64,000 nt of DNA from Nymphalis io (lineage: Eukaryota > Arthropoda > Insecta > Lepidoptera > Nymphalidae). Positions 45,208 through 58,322 of this stretch are shown here, piece by piece. The DNA lies in the NCBI RefSeq assembly GCF_905147045.1, contig NC_065900.1:10994501-11058500 (forward strand), given 5' to 3'. Under the pieces are notes generated by a model. That model was not told the origin of the DNA and did no database searches. It saw only the letters and a program-made list of their open reading frames with translations. The number at the start of each line of letters is the position of its first letter. The stretch's first letter is position 1. The position numbers were made by a program, and so were the translations under genes.

Positions 45208-45942
45208 CTGAAAAATAAACCAAATTAATAAATAGATCTGATAGTCAATGCGGAATAACTTAATTCAGTAAAACAAACCATAATATTTGTTTTCAATTAT
45301 ATATTTGATTTTGGCTTTTACACGACTTTGCTTATCTACTTCATATTTTTCTTTATATATTTCACTAGTACCATTCTCATATACTGGAAAATATATCTCA
45401 TTATTTTATAATAATTTAGGTTCCTATTGACATAATAAAGTATATAAACTGGTATATATAATCAAATGATATAATTTCATTATTATAACGTATTTATGAA
45501 AAGTTTCAATAAAGCTTGGAATGCTATCAATGATACTTTAAAGGCTTTAGAGTAAATTTAAAGCAATATAAGAAAAGTATACACAATATCCATTGAATTA
45601 ATTTGTTATTTCATTTATTTTGAATATTTACATAAGAAACACATATCACATAAACACGTTGATATTGCTAAACATCTCACGATAACGGATACACTTGATA
45701 TGAAGTTACTTACTGAAAAAAATCTTACAGAAAACCTTAAAATTTATGTTGGATAAAAAAATAACATAAGAATTGTTTATTTTTTATTTTTTGTATTACA
45801 CCTCATAATTATCTACAAATAATTGATATAAGCTTCAATAGTGCTAATTCAATGTATTTATAATACACAACTTCTAAAGTAAGATTGTTTAAATATATTA
45901 CTATGCTTAGCTAGCTTAAATGACAGCATGGTGCTTACCCAT
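45208..45942. other. AT-rich spacer
   Basis: In minus sense, upstream of the 45207 acceptor. Nothing recognised. Confidence 0.45.
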
Positions 45943-46026
45943 GTCTGGGTAGGCACAACCCACTCATCACATCATCACTGTGCCATCAGGTGGCCTATTT
46001 GCTCTTCCATCTATATAATAAAAAAA
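45943..46026 (+). repeat. SINE family A remnant
   Basis: GTCTGGGTAGGCACAACCCACTCATCAC then GCCATCAGGTGGCCTATTTGC with an A-rich end. The middle of the element is lost. Confidence 0.65.
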
Positions 46027-47446
46027 GAAAGAGCCAGCAATAGCCATAAATTTTAATACTGTCCCATTTTGACGTTTTATTAAATATCAAGTCGTTAAGT
46101 CACGTCAAATTAATTTATTAGTAGTTAACAATGGTATGTATGTCTTCTTCTTTCGAATTTCAACTCAATAATGTCAGAAAAAGTGAAATCAGTGTTTTGT
46201 AAAAGTAAATAAAAATATATTTACTTAACTATTATATCGTAGCATTTGAAATATAACATGATTATTTTAAGTTCTTTATAAGTCTCAAATCTGAAGTGTT
46301 TAACTAAATACTCATTAAACACAAACGTTTGTAAGTAATACACGTACATGTTTATATTCAAATATGACTAATTCATTAGTATCATTAACGGTATTTGCGT
46401 AGTAAAGTTATTTCTTTAAAACTAAAATCAACAACCGTTAGAGTGGGTCGGCGGGTTTGCTTAATTATCTCTGAGTAAATCCCTGGACGTGCAGACTTCC
46501 ATATAATATTTATCTTCACTGCTGAAGACGAAATGAATTAAAAACATATTACATTATAATCGTAAAAAAAAACTAACGTGCATTGGCATGAACGCGCAAC
46601 ATCCTATTTAAATTTTCGTTAGTTTTAAAATTAGTGCTTGAGAGAACAATGATATCAAAAATATAAATTTATGTCAATTAAACTTAATTCAATACTAATG
46701 TGACAATTAAAAAAAAGGGTTTTGTTAGTCTATTTAATTAAAAATACTTTTGCTTTTTTTATTGAAAATGTCTTAATCGATTTCGGATTCGACAGATTAT
46801 TTAAAGACACAAAGGCAGTCATGTATAAATATAAATATTATAAAGAATAATAGACAAAAGTTAATAAAGCTATTTAATTAATTGTATATAACCTTATACT
46901 TTACTAATAAAACTACAACATCAAAAGAATTGAATAAAGAATACAAACATTAGTTTGTCGATAACAAAGAAACGAAAACTTCATTTTTATCTGAAATTTT
47001 TCTGTACTCCCTAAACTTCCTTGGACACAAAAACGTGCATTGTATAAAAGAGTTTGTAGATAATGGAATAATCTCATAAATTTATATTCAATAATATAAA
47101 AACATTATACGATATTGCTGATTGTCAGAAATGTTCTAAGCTATAGAAAAGAGACAAAACTATACGGTCATTACCAGTCTCCATTATGAAGGTTTATCAT
47201 CAAAGTTTGTTCCTTCCAACCTTCAGAACGGTGAACAAAAAGAGTGCAGACAACTACTGGTCACATAGTCTGCTTTATTTACTTTAAAACTAGATATATT
47301 CTTATCCCATTCTCTATGTTTATCGCCTTCTATATTGACAATTTCAATTTAATTTTAAATGACTACAATTAAATTTTATATTGCAATTTCGATTCGACTG
47401 ATTGAATCCTTTATATCAGTTCAATTATACTGTTTTAATTTTATAA
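46027..47446. other. AT-rich spacer with family F fragment
   Basis: 46122-46202 shares GTCTTCTTCTTTCGAATTTCAA and AGTGAAATCAGTGTTTTG with the small inverted-repeat elements at 51.6 and 59.1 kb. A minus-strand frame behind a phase-correct acceptor near 46530 has no domain and is not called. Confidence 0.45.
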
Positions 47447-47750
47447 GACGAGATGGCCTAGTGGTTAGAACGCGTGAATCTTAACCGAAGATCGTGGGTT
47501 CAAACCCGGGTAAGTACCACTGAAGTTTCATGTGCTTAATTTGTGATTAAAATTCATCTCGTGCTTGACGGTGAAGGAAAACATCGTGAGGAAACCTGCA
47601 TGTGTCTAATTTCATTGAAATTATGTCACATGTGTATTCTACCAACCCGCATTGGAGCAACGTGGTGGAATAAGCTCTAAAACCTTCTCCTCAAAAAGGG
47701 AGAGGAGGCCTTAGCCCAGCAGTGGGACATTAACAGGCTGTTACTGTACT
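47447..47750 (+). repeat. tRNA-derived SINE (family B), full length
   Basis: Head: GACGAGATGGCCTAGTGGTTAGAACG (box A-like) and GTGGGTTCAAACCCGGG (box B-like). Body: GAAGGAAAACATCGTGAGG and the ACATGTGTATTCTACC block. Tail: AGCCCAGCAGTGGGACATTAACAGGC. Clear RNA polymerase III promoter boxes define the strand. It is not a functional tRNA gene. Confidence 0.88.
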
Positions 47751-47755
47751 GTATA

Positions 47756-48382
47756 CTGTTTTATTTTTTAATTTATACGCTAAAATTTCGCACATTCGTA
47801 TCAGCTAGAAAATACTTATTAAGCTCACGTTTTGTACACAATTATGCAATGAAGCATATAAAATAATTAACAATTATCTGTCGAAACATTTTAAGTCAAT
47901 TGCAGCATAAAGCGCTTCAAAGATTTTTTTGTTAGCAATCTTATCAACAGCAACGATAAGTATCGATTAAGCTTAGATATGAAGTTAAGTGGTTTTGATA
48001 GTACAAAGTACATCATTTTTATTGCTATTATTAAGTACTGAATCTTACACTAAATCCGTCTCATATTTGTAATGAGATACAAACTTTGTCATTATAAAAA
48101 GTATATTAATAGTCAAGTAATACCAACATTTAAAGTTGTTTTAACAACCTTTGAACTATTTTATTAATAACGATATATATAGATCAACAAAACGAGAATA
48201 TTGTAGAATGACACATGTTATAGAATTAAGATAACTCAAATAGATCTTATAAAGACAGACAGGGCGATAACAATTTATTTAAGTACCATTTTGGGACGAT
48301 GATAGTTAATCATGATAAAAATCTTTATTTAGTAAATAAGTGTTCATAATATTATCATTATTACTTATTCTGGCTTCTCTGA
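47756..48382. other. AT-rich flank of the LINE
   Basis: No coding signal. The LINE begins abruptly after TCTGAAGTAG. Confidence 0.45.
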
Positions 48383-48384
48383 AG

Positions 48385-51085
48385 TAGTCGAGTCTACGTG
48401 TGCCTCTACAGATCCCACAATGGTGACTTGGAGACAAGCCGATTATTCGACCATCTTAGTCGGGTGGCAGATGCTGCGCAAGAGCAGTTTCCTAACGCGG
48501 AATTGGTGTTTTTGGGGGGATTTTAATGCTCACCATGAATCATGGTTGAAATCCCTCAAAACTGACCATGCTGGAAGAACTGCTCATGCTTTTGCTCTCA
48601 CACACGACTTGACCCAACTGGTTGATCAGCCCACCAGGATCCCAGACATTGATGGGCAAGCGCCTTCTCTACTGGATCTTCTGCTGACTTCTCACCCGGT
48701 GGAATATCAGGTTGTGGTTCAAGCTCCACTTGGTTCTTCGGATCACGGCCTTATATCTACCAAAGTGCCACAGGCCAAGCTGCCGCCATCAGCGGTATGC
48801 AAACGTCGCGTTTGGCACTATAAGTCGGCAGATTGGGACGGTATGCGCGATTACTATGCGTCAGTCCCTTGGAAGGAACGTTGCTTCAGTGGGAATGACC
48901 CGACAGCTAGTGCCGCTGCTGTTGCTGATGAGATCATGTTAGGAATGGAATACTACATTCCTAGCTCAGATCTCATCAATAGGGGTACGCGTAACCGTTG
49001 GTTCACGCGTGAATGTGCCGACGCTGTATCATCTAAGCAGGCGGCATATCGCGCGTGGATCAACGGCTGCATTAGCGGGGCATCTAACATTGACTCACTG
49101 AAAGCAAACTACAATAAAAATTCCAAGTCCTGTAGGAAGGCATACACGAGAGCGGATGCACAGCGCATTGTACAGATTGGTCATGACCTTATTTCGCATC
49201 CTAGGGGCTCCCGTAGCTTCTGGCGTCTGACCAAGTCTGTGCAAAACAATTTCTGCCAACCTTCGCTGCCACCGCTCAGAAATCCGGACGGATCGCTAGC
49301 TCACAGTCCGCAGGAGAAAGCCGACCTCCTGGCTAAACTCTTTGCCGACAACTCTGTGATCGATGATTGTAGTGCGCAGCCACCAACAATACCTTCATGT
49401 GGCCACACGATGCCTGACATCAAAATCAGGCAACGTGATGTGCGTGCGGAGCTGCAATCACTCGATATACGGAAAGCTAGCGGTCCCGATGGAATACCAG
49501 CCATTGTGCTGAAGAAGTGCGCGGCGGAGCTGTCTCCTGTGTTAACGCGCCTGTTCCAACTTTCTCTCTCTTCGGGATGTGTGCCGGAGGCTTGGAGAAG
49601 AGCTAATGTGCAAGCGGTTCCCAAAAAAGGGGATCGGTCTGACCCGGCAAATTATCGGCCAATAGCTATCACCTCAGTACTTTGTAAGGTGATGGAACGG
49701 ATTTTAAACAACCAACTGATCCATTACCTAGAAGATCACTATCTAATTAATGATCGTCAGTACGGGTTTCGACCAAAACGGTCCACAGGTGATCTTCTAG
49801 CGTACGTAACGCACCTCTGGGGTGAAGCTATCGACAAGCATGGAGAATCGTTGGCTGTCAGCCTCGATATCTCCAAGGCTTTCGACAGGGTCTGGCACAG
49901 AAGTCTTCTCTCCAAGCTACCGGCATATGGTCTGCCTGCTCAGCTATGCACCTGGATTGCCAGCTTCCTACACAAGCGTAGCCTTCGTGTTTTAGTAGAT
50001 GGTTGCGCTTCACAATTCTATGTAGTGAATGCTGGCGTCCCCCAGGGATCTGTGCTATCTCCCACACTCTTTCTTTTGCATATCAATGATATGCTCTCTC
50101 TTGGGAACATACATTGCTATGCAGATGATAGTACAGTGCATGGTGGATACCACGGACGCGCAGTGGCTGGGCGGGCGGAAACTGAGGAGAGGCGGGAGAA
50201 TCTTGTTATTGAACTCGATAGGACATTAGAGCTCATCGCCAAATGGGGTTCTGATAATCTTGTTGAGTTTAATGCCAAGAAAACACAGGTGTGCGCTCTC
50301 ACAGCGAACAAGTCACCATTTTACCCTCATCCCTCCCTCTGTGGCACACCGCTGATGATACAAAGCAAAATCGCTATGCTGGGGATGGACGTTCGCTGCG
50401 ACCTTAGTCCAAGGGATTACATCGAGGCTATTATAAAAACAGCTTCACGAAAACTCGGAGTTCTGAGCAAGGTGCGGCGTTTTTTCACGCCACAACAACT
50501 GTCCCTGTTATACAAAACACAGGTACGGTCTTGCGTTGAATATTGCTCGCACCTTTGGGATGGCTCCGCTAAGTACCTAATGGAGGCCTTGGACCGGTTG
50601 CAGCGACGTGCAGTACGCATTATTGGCGACGTAAAGGTCACAAACACCCTTGAACCTTTACAATTGCGTCGCGAGATAGCAGCACTGAGCGCTTTCTATC
50701 GTCTGTATCACGGCGAGTGCTCTGAGGAATTATTCTCTCTAATTCCTGCTTCCCCCTTCCTTCTTAAGTCCACGCGAGCTGGTTCTCGATGTCACCGCCT
50801 AACTGTGACATCAATTCCATCGCGCACAAAGAAATTTGGCAACTCCTTTCTTTGTCGCACTACCAAAGAATGGAATTCCTTACCAGCTCACGTGTTCCCC
50901 TCCTCTTACAACCCGGGTTCCTTCAAACGAGGCGTGAAGAGGCATCTTGCGGGCCGGCAAAGCGGGGACGGCTAGTACAGAACATTCTTCCCGACTGTAC
51001 TGGCCGTCGTCGCGTTTGGACTCTACTACCACTTACCATCAGGTGGAGTAGAGTCATTTGCCATCCCGGGGCATATAAAAAAAAA
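48385..51085 (+). mobile_element. LINE family 1, nearly complete endonuclease/RT copy
   Basis: Long frame 48420-50975. Endonuclease end: GDFNAHHESWL and GSSDHGLIS. Reverse transcriptase: ASGPDGIP, NYRPIAITS, SLDISKAFDRVWH, GVPQGSVLSP and catalytic YADD at about 50118. The C-terminal part has WNSLPAHVFP. The reading frame of the first about 40 codons (VCLYRSHNGDLETS) is offset and meets the main frame at a run of six G at 48514-48519, so one extra G probably broke it. The N-terminal part of the endonuclease is missing. The 3' untranslated part ends in an A/TA-rich tail. Jockey/CR1-like by motifs; the exact clade is uncertain. GC content is far above the flanks. Confidence 0.92.
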
Positions 51086-51089
51086 ATAT

Positions 51090-51570
51090 ATATATATATC
51101 CAGGAATGCTGTACACCATTATTTATCGGTCGCTTTAAAACTCACGCGCTGATATCCAGAAGAATATCCAGAGCAGTTAATTATAATAATAGAGTTTATT
51201 CGGTGTTAAATTTCCAAAATCCTACTAAACTTAGAATTTAATGTACATTTAAAACGAAATGATAACCAAGTCGTTATGAAGCTTATAATTCAAACACTAT
51301 CGTGTTGCACTATAAGCTTAGATAACCTCGAGTGTGAGTAGTAAGAGTTACAAATATTTAATAGCAATTTTTGATATGACTTTCAAATTTGTAAGAACTA
51401 GATAATATATTTTCTATCAAATATAATGACATTAAAATTATAATTGATGTATGAAATCACATTAAAATTTGTATGAATAAACAACTAATGGCAACGAATT
51501 ACTTTGTAATATTTGTCACGATCAAATTATCTATTTTTAAGTATTACAATTTTATATCTATTAACATACG
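51090..51570. other. AT-rich gap
   Basis: Right flank of the LINE. No exon or named repeat. Confidence 0.45.
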
Positions 51571-51575
51571 GCCAT

Positions 51576-51708
51576 ACTTATAAACTCGGTTCAGCAAGTG
51601 ATTAGTTAAACAATGCTGTCTTCTTCTTTCGAATGTCAAATCAATTATAACAGAAAGAGATAAAGTAAAGTTTCACTAAATAGTTGCTAAGCATCGTTTG
51701 TAAGTTAA
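51576..51708. mobile_element. Small inverted-repeat element (family F)
   Basis: The left end, CTTATAAACTCGGTTCAGCAAG, and the reversed right end, CTTACAAACGATGCTTAGCAAC, form imperfect terminal repeats about 130 bp apart. The core has TCTTCTTTCGAATGTCAAATC. No coding capacity. Confidence 0.65.
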
Positions 51709-51778
51709 GCCGATAGTTTTAAGAATTATATCTAATGATATTAATTACTGAATTAAATTCGTAAATTATCTTATATTT

Positions 51779-51826
51779 ATTTATTATCTTATATTATATT
51801 ATATTATATTATATTATATTATTTTG
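51779..51826. repeat. Pentanucleotide microsatellite (TATAT)n
   Basis: About eight tandem copies of a TATAT-type unit. A related, less regular run follows at about 52033-52078. Confidence 0.85.
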
Positions 51827-51829
51827 TTT

Positions 51830-52527
51830 ATTTGTAAGTAAATGAAACAAACAGCATATTTTATATTACATAAAACTTATAAAAACCTTAAATAACACAC
51901 ATGCCAATACAGTTTCCACAAATAATTAATCTGGAAGTGAACATATATATAAAATAGATAAAACAGTAAAATTAAATGTATGGTAATTAAAAAAAAAAAA
52001 AAACTAACAAGTGTAAAAATGTATAAATGTATTTATATATTTATTATATTATATATATTTATTATATTATATTATATCGTTATTTATAATTACAATTTTT
52101 ATTTATTTAAATTATTAATGGAAGTCGAAAGTTTTTAACTAACACCAGTAGTTAATAAAATAAACCTTATTTATGACAATGTAAGAAATTATTAATACAA
52201 ATATTTAATAATTTAACTATTTTTTAGATTCGATTTCATTTAGTCTCCATAAAATAAAATATCAAAATTAATAATCTGAATACATATTATGTTAATAATT
52301 AAGTTAAAAGTGATTGAATTAAACGATAAACTGATTGAAGCGTTACAACGTATATAATTAAACTATTACACTTTTTTTAGCTCATTGAGATGAATATTAC
52401 AAGAGTCATACATGTTTCTCTGTTCTTTAATAACAATAACCTTGTCATTAAGTAACTTCCAAGTTACTATTAACTTAATTGCTAGAATGATATAGTTGCT
52501 TATTTCCTAATCAGTATCTGTATCGAG
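51830..52527. other. AT-rich gap
   Basis: Poly-A/T tracts and the second microsatellite. No gene. Confidence 0.5.
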
Positions 52528-52787
52528 TTATTTAAGATATTGTATTTCCGTTTTCGAAATTTGCGGCTTGATGACACCCAGACGTGGATAATGGCAGTGC
52601 TGATCGAAAACTGCCTGGATCCTGTCGATGCGATCAGGGTCGGATTTTATGAAGGCTTTACACCCAGTTCGGGTCCGTCTCGAGCAATGCCAGAGTACAC
52701 CACTACCAGATAAAACTTTGTAGGTATATGTGAAGTTCTTGTACATCAAAAGTGGATGCTTCCCCTTCCCTGATGGTATAAGTATTC
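52528..52787 (-). CDS. mod(mdg4): mod(mdg4)-like minus-strand exon, FLYWCH with H-C-H end
   Basis: The acceptor TATTTTTTCCTTTACAG ends at 52788 and the first bases are GA; with a preceding T this would read TGA, so the donor exon cannot end in T. There are 85 codons: SGKGKHPLLMYKNFTYTY at 5-22, L-W32-H-C34, C42 and H63-C-H65, where Cys sits between the histidines. The tail PQISKTEIQYLK lacks D-G-x-Y. Confidence 0.86.
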
Positions 52788-53217
52788 CTGTAAAGGAAAA
52801 AATATTAGATTTATTGAATGATCATTCTTAACTAAAAGCGTAAATTAGTTTAAGCAGTGTCTAACAAGTAATATATGTAACTCGTGAGTGTTGTGATTTA
52901 ATTGTTACCAGTTGTAAAATTATTAAAAAGAAATAAAAAAATAATATTTGGTACACTTTTACACATTAATACTAATAAACATATAATTTATTCTTCTCAG
53001 CTTTGCCTTTTAGTATAGGCGATAAAATGAAGATTCAAAAACCGCCATTGATAAATTTATAGGTGTTTTTAAAACAACTGTAAATATATCGACAGGTTTA
53101 TTTTTACGTAAAATATTGTATGAATGTTGAAACAGACATCATACAATACATATGATATCTGTTTTTTATAATAATAAAAAAGTATACTACGCAAATAAGT
53201 ACACAATACAAGTAAGT
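52788..53217. other. AT-rich gap
   Basis: In minus sense, upstream of the 52787 acceptor. No feature recognised. Confidence 0.45.
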
Positions 53218-53492
53218 ACGCGTGAATCTTAACCGATGATCGTGGGTTCAAACCCGGGCAAGCACCACTGAATTTTCATGTGCTTAATTTGTGATTATAA
53301 TTCATCTCGTGCTTTACGGTGAAGGAAAACATCGTGAGGAAACCTGCATGTGTCTAATTTCACTGAAATTCTGCCACATGTGTATTCCACCAACCCGCAT
53401 TGGAGCAGCGTGGTGGAATAAGCTCCAAACCTTCTCCTCAAAATGAGGAGAGGAGGCCTTTAGCCCAGCAGTGGGACATTCACAGGCTGTTT
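53218..53492 (+). repeat. SINE family B, lacking the first about 28 bases
   Basis: Starts inside the tRNA-like head at ACGCGTGAATCTTAACCG, keeps box B-like GTGGGTTCAAACCCGGG, and ends TAGCCCAGCAGTGGGACATTC. About 90% like the 47447 copy by eye. Confidence 0.88.
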
Positions 53493-53593
53493 CGGTATCT
53501 GTAAACGTAATGATGATATTCTGTTCACGTTTAATGATGAAAAGAATGTAATAAATATCAAAGCAGAGTCTGTATTAGATAATGAATCATCAG

Positions 53594-56500
53594 GTATAAA
53601 AGTTCATTTACTTTCAAATTCTTTAATAACTGTCGGCGCATTTCTCATTGTACTAATATATACAATAATAATATAAAGACGGATTAACAGTGATAATAGA
53701 GGAGACAAAAGATTCATGGATTACATTCTGATATCAGATAATATGAGTAATATATAGACAGATAAAAATACTATACAAGGTCTGTGTTAAAAGAAATAAT
53801 ATCAAAGGCCATCCATTTATACAAAAAAAGGTTTATTTTATTCATTTTGGTTAAATGTTTAGAATAAAGTTACCACGATAAATAAGAAAAAATAAATATT
53901 GTCAAAGTTCATCGATTCAACTGAGAATGTTATGTTAAATTGTATAATTAAATGAAATTATATTAAGATATAATATATGAGTTATATAGTAAGCTTAAAC
54001 AGAAAATATTTTATAATCTTATTGATCTAATATTGACAAAAATGTAGCAAAATTAATTTACACAATTAATTAACGAGTATTATAGATTAGTAAACTTATT
54101 ACCGTATTTTTATTTCATTTGTTACAACTAAAATAATACTGCTTATGAAAATATAAATATTGCTTCTTAATAATAACGAAATAAAAGCCATTTATTTTAT
54201 CAAAATTATTCTGAGCAAATACGACTTGAGTTTTAATGAATCTAGGAATACTCCAATCGTAATACAAATTACATATGTACATACAAATATAAAACGAATA
54301 TATTTATAACAGTTTATCTTATAGCAGACGTTACAAGAAAACAATATTAGATCTAATATTATTACTTATTACAAAACATTATTGGAGAACACAGGAAACG
54401 CTTGCAAGGCTTTTTTTGCAAGTTTTTCAAAAACTGACTTAAGATAAAAATCTAAAATAGGCGTCGCTTATAATGATATTTTAAGGATAACATGACTAAT
54501 TTATTTAATATCATAAACAAAAATCTAAAAAAAGCTAAGTTATATTTTGAATACTTTTTATTGACTTCAATTTATAATAAAATCGGGTTCACACGAGTAG
54601 ATTTTATTCGACAGCGGTTTGAACTGTCTGAAGAGACTTTCAATTAGAATAAAACAATATAAAGCATTTCAATACAATAATAGCTCACCTAGAGGCCTTG
54701 TATGTTTACCAAGTACATTTTGATTGTACATTTGATATGTAAGATTTTTATTTATTTTGGAAGATTTTTATTTATTTGGATCATCATGAAATTATGCTAA
54801 AACACTATCAGGGGTCCAGAAAATATCACAGTACCTCACTCCTCTCACACGTCTGCGAAACCACAGGCGGAAAAAAACGTTCAATAAAATGCTGTAATAT
54901 TAAGCGATTATGAACCTAAGACAATTATATTTAACGTAGTTTATTTTAATAGGCATGATGACAGTATTAAAGAATTTAAAAATAAATGATTTTAGAGAAG
55001 AAACTATTTTAAATGGATTCTAAAAAGTAATCTCATTTTAATATACAAATTGAGATGAATAAGATTTTTAATAAAACAAAAGTATAAAATTCTGCAATCG
55101 GCCATTTTATTTGAAACACCAATTAGAGCGAATGACGTCACGCATCAGTATCTATAACCCTTTCTCTTGAACAGTTGTTGTGTTTACGCGTTTCAAAATT
55201 AATTTTGCATCATTTAATCAGTTGAGTCGTTGGTTATTCGGGGTTTTGTGAAGAAAATAAAACATCCAAGCTCCGTCAATGATAGAACAAGGTTTTGTTA
55301 AGAAAAATTCCTCTAATTTGCCCAGGATTGATTTGTTGATGTTAGGAGAGTTTCTTCCATCAAATAAATTGTTCATATGAATTTCGAAATGTGAAAACTT
55401 TCTTGTAATTACATTTTTAATTATCTTTAGTGTTATCATAGGTTTTTTTCTGTTAGCTATATATTATAATTCGTAGATGAAGAGCCCTTATATTGTCACC
55501 AGTAAGAATTTTTAAGACAATATTTCATTTAGCTCCACTAGTACTGAATTTGTGAATTTACCTATTTACGAATACTTCCATAAACCTAAATATATCATAA
55601 ATATGTAATAAATCTTTATGAATCTCTGCCTCTATATATTTAAATGAAACATTTAATCTCAGGTGATTATTTTAAGCTAATAAACACCCTGTCCATTGCC
55701 ACCTTCTGTATTCGTATATTAATCTCAATCATCAATTTTGTTTATTTTAGATCCTCACGACCGTCATATGGGGATGATGCTATTAGCTAAGTGCAACTTA
55801 AACGCGAAGGGAAAATTTGCACTGTGAAATGCAATGAAATGCCACTTATTTCTCACAATTTTCTTGTTTGGAACATACACAAACAATTTGTTAGATGTTG
55901 ATATTGATGTATTTTTACACAGAAGGACCGCACACCACTTGTAAACTTTGGAATTCATTTTTAACCTTAGGAAATACGCAATACTTTCTGATTTTCTTCG
56001 TTGAGTATAGACACAATACAACGTTTACTGTAGTTTACTGTGGCGTGACGTCACGTGCAGGCGCCATGACACCTGCGGGTGTTTTCGAGCGAAATTCAAA
56101 ATAGGTAAACGAAAATGCAATTATTTGCGTAAACAGTTAACGCAATAGTAGACGTGTACCTATATTATAGAAGGTTATTTAAAAATCAGTCATCATGCCT
56201 ATTACATTCAAATAACAGATTAAAGTCAGTTGTTTATTCCAGTCTAGTTCAAATGTTTCTTAAAACATTTAAGATTGCGCTAGCGTTTGATTGATTGATA
56301 TATATTTCGGATGCGATTAATAAAATATCAAAAGAGAAACGTGAATTATTTCTTTATCTATAATTCATTCCTTCTCGTCGATCGACAAAATACGTTTAAA
56401 TTCGTTTTCAACTAAAATCGAATCGTGTGAACTCGCTTAGTGTTATTCTAGATTCAATTATATAATAATTGATTGTTTTACCTACAAATAACAACTGCAA

Positions 56501-57243
56501 TCAATTCTCTACTGAATAAACGTAGCAGTTAATTTTAAATACTGACACACTTTATTATACTGTATCGATATAATTTAATAATATTTAATTTAACGATATT
56601 TACTAAAGTCATTTATCGATATTCTATAATGGCTTATTGAAGCATTGCATTCGTTTCAATATGCCGATAGTTAAAGCTTGGCAAAGCATAAAGCTTTTTC
56701 TCTTTCGAAAGGATATTAATAATGTCAACATACTGTAGTAACAGAATTATTAGTAGCAATAAAACTTCACTCTATAGTCCAAATATAGTCAAAAAAGCTA
56801 TTTCGACCGGTTTTTAAAACAAAGTTAAATGTTACAATGGTTACTATTCCGACATACTGTATTGAATTAAAAAATAATTATATTGAAATAGAAAACTATT
56901 TTTGTTATTTTACTTTAATTACAGGCCTTTCATTACGCGGATTTTTTACATTTCATCGGAAGTTGTCACCAAAAAAAGTGTATTTTTATACGAATGTCAA
57001 TGTACTTACCAAAAAAAATTTAATTGCCAAGTATTTCAGTACAATCGCATACTAGATTACCTTTTTTCCTATGAAAATATTTATTTAAATAATATTATTT
57101 GTAAAGCTTGATAAAGAACTGTGGGCCTTTTATATTTTGGAACCCTTGATTTTTGATTACTTAAAACTGAGATATTTTTATTTCATTTTATTAAGTTATC
57201 AATGAATTGCTGTTGCACGAACAAAATTTATCAAAATAATATG
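53594..57243. other. Longest exon-free stretch of the window
   Basis: About 3.6 kb with no supported exon or named repeat. Frames at 55218-55439, 55764-56021 (minus) and 56837-57111 (plus) are AT-rich and domain-free. GTGACGTCAC at 56045-56054 is a perfect palindrome of the CRE/ATF type and could be a regulatory site. Confidence 0.45.
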
Positions 57244-57497
57244 TTATTCAAATAGCTTAGCGTTGTTTACTATTGGCACCTCAACCACGTTTTGGGGTCT
57301 AGGCGGTGGGTGATCGTGAGGTTTATACGCATATGCCGTGGAACCAAAGCTGATCGCCGAGGCTCTACATCCCCTTAGCCGTCTGGAACAGTACCATGAG
57401 ACCCTACCATCAGCGTTCTGCTTTTGATAGCTGTAAGTGAACCCAGAGAGTAGCAAGAGCGGATGTCTTCCACCCCTTTTTGTCCAAAGAAATGTAC
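57244..57497 (-). CDS. mod(mdg4): mod(mdg4)-like minus-strand exon, FLYWCH finger
   Basis: The acceptor TTATATTTTTTCAG ends at 57498 and the first bases are GT. There are 83 codons: TKRGGRHPLLLLSGFTYSY at 5-23, S-W34-Y-C36, C43 and H60-D-H62 with Asp between the histidines, then PPPRPQNVVEV. Coding bases are GC-rich. The R-G-G-R start and W-Y-C-S-R-R-x-R-x-G-C loop resemble the exons at 52787 and 60172, a local cluster of relatives. Confidence 0.87.
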
Positions 57498-58190
57498 CTG
57501 AAAAAATATAACTGGTTAGAGAGACGATCAACGATACAATTTTTTTTGGTTATATTTACTTTACTGGGTAACTCTTACAATTTTGGTGTTGTGAAATACA
57601 TTGATAGCTTCGTACCAATGCGTATCAATATTGACTTTTATTAAATTTATAAAAAGAAACGCTTTTTAACATGATAATTTAAAACAACTTTAATAAAGTA
57701 ACATTTTGTTTCATTTCTACTTACAAATCAGACACTATATAAATGGGTTATGGTAGATGGTACAAGCTTAGTACAAAATAGGACACATTTTTGTAACAAT
57801 GTATCGTCATAGTCGAAATGTACCTATATATTATATAATCTTAGTGATTTTCCAATTTTTATAAATATTGATTTGCTCGGCTGTACATACTAATCTTAGG
57901 AACTACTAGTCTAATTTTAATTTTACTTTTTACATTCCGTATAGGCTATATATACACAAATGTATACACGTTAAGACCCCGAGGATCTAAGTTGTTACAA
58001 AACTTTTACCAAGATGACAGACTATAAAACAGGCTCGTACTCGTTTAGTTCAAATTTCTCTATATCGAGTATAACTACAAAAGGCCATATCTGTATATCT
58101 AGTACTAATAACTTTATAATATATTTATAAAAATACTTTCATTAATTTTGTAATTATAATTCCAAATTTTGATTTACATAATTTACAGTA
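57498..58190. other. AT-rich gap
   Basis: No exon. Nothing recognised until the SINE fragment. Confidence 0.45.
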
Positions 58191-58322
58191 CAGTACAGTA
58201 ACAGCCTGTTAATGTCCCACTGCTGGGCTAAGGCCTGCTTTCCCTTTTGAGGAGAAGGTTTTGAGCTTATTCCACCACGCTGCTCCAATGGTGGGTTGGT
58301 GGAATATGCGGGTTGGTGGAAT
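58191..58322 (-). repeat. SINE family B 3' fragment
   Basis: ACAGCCTGTTAATGTCCCACTGC and TTCCACCACGCTGCTCCAATG. A GGGTTGGTGGAAT stretch is repeated twice at the right end. Confidence 0.82.

Noticed and set aside
46400..46530. Minus-strand frame of about 44 codons behind a phase-correct acceptor
   Set aside because: No domain, and composition is like random translation; chance frames of this length are expected in a 64-kb window.
47447..47520. tRNA-like sequence with box A and box B
   Set aside because: It continues into a SINE body and is one of several copies, so it is a SINE head and not a tRNA gene.
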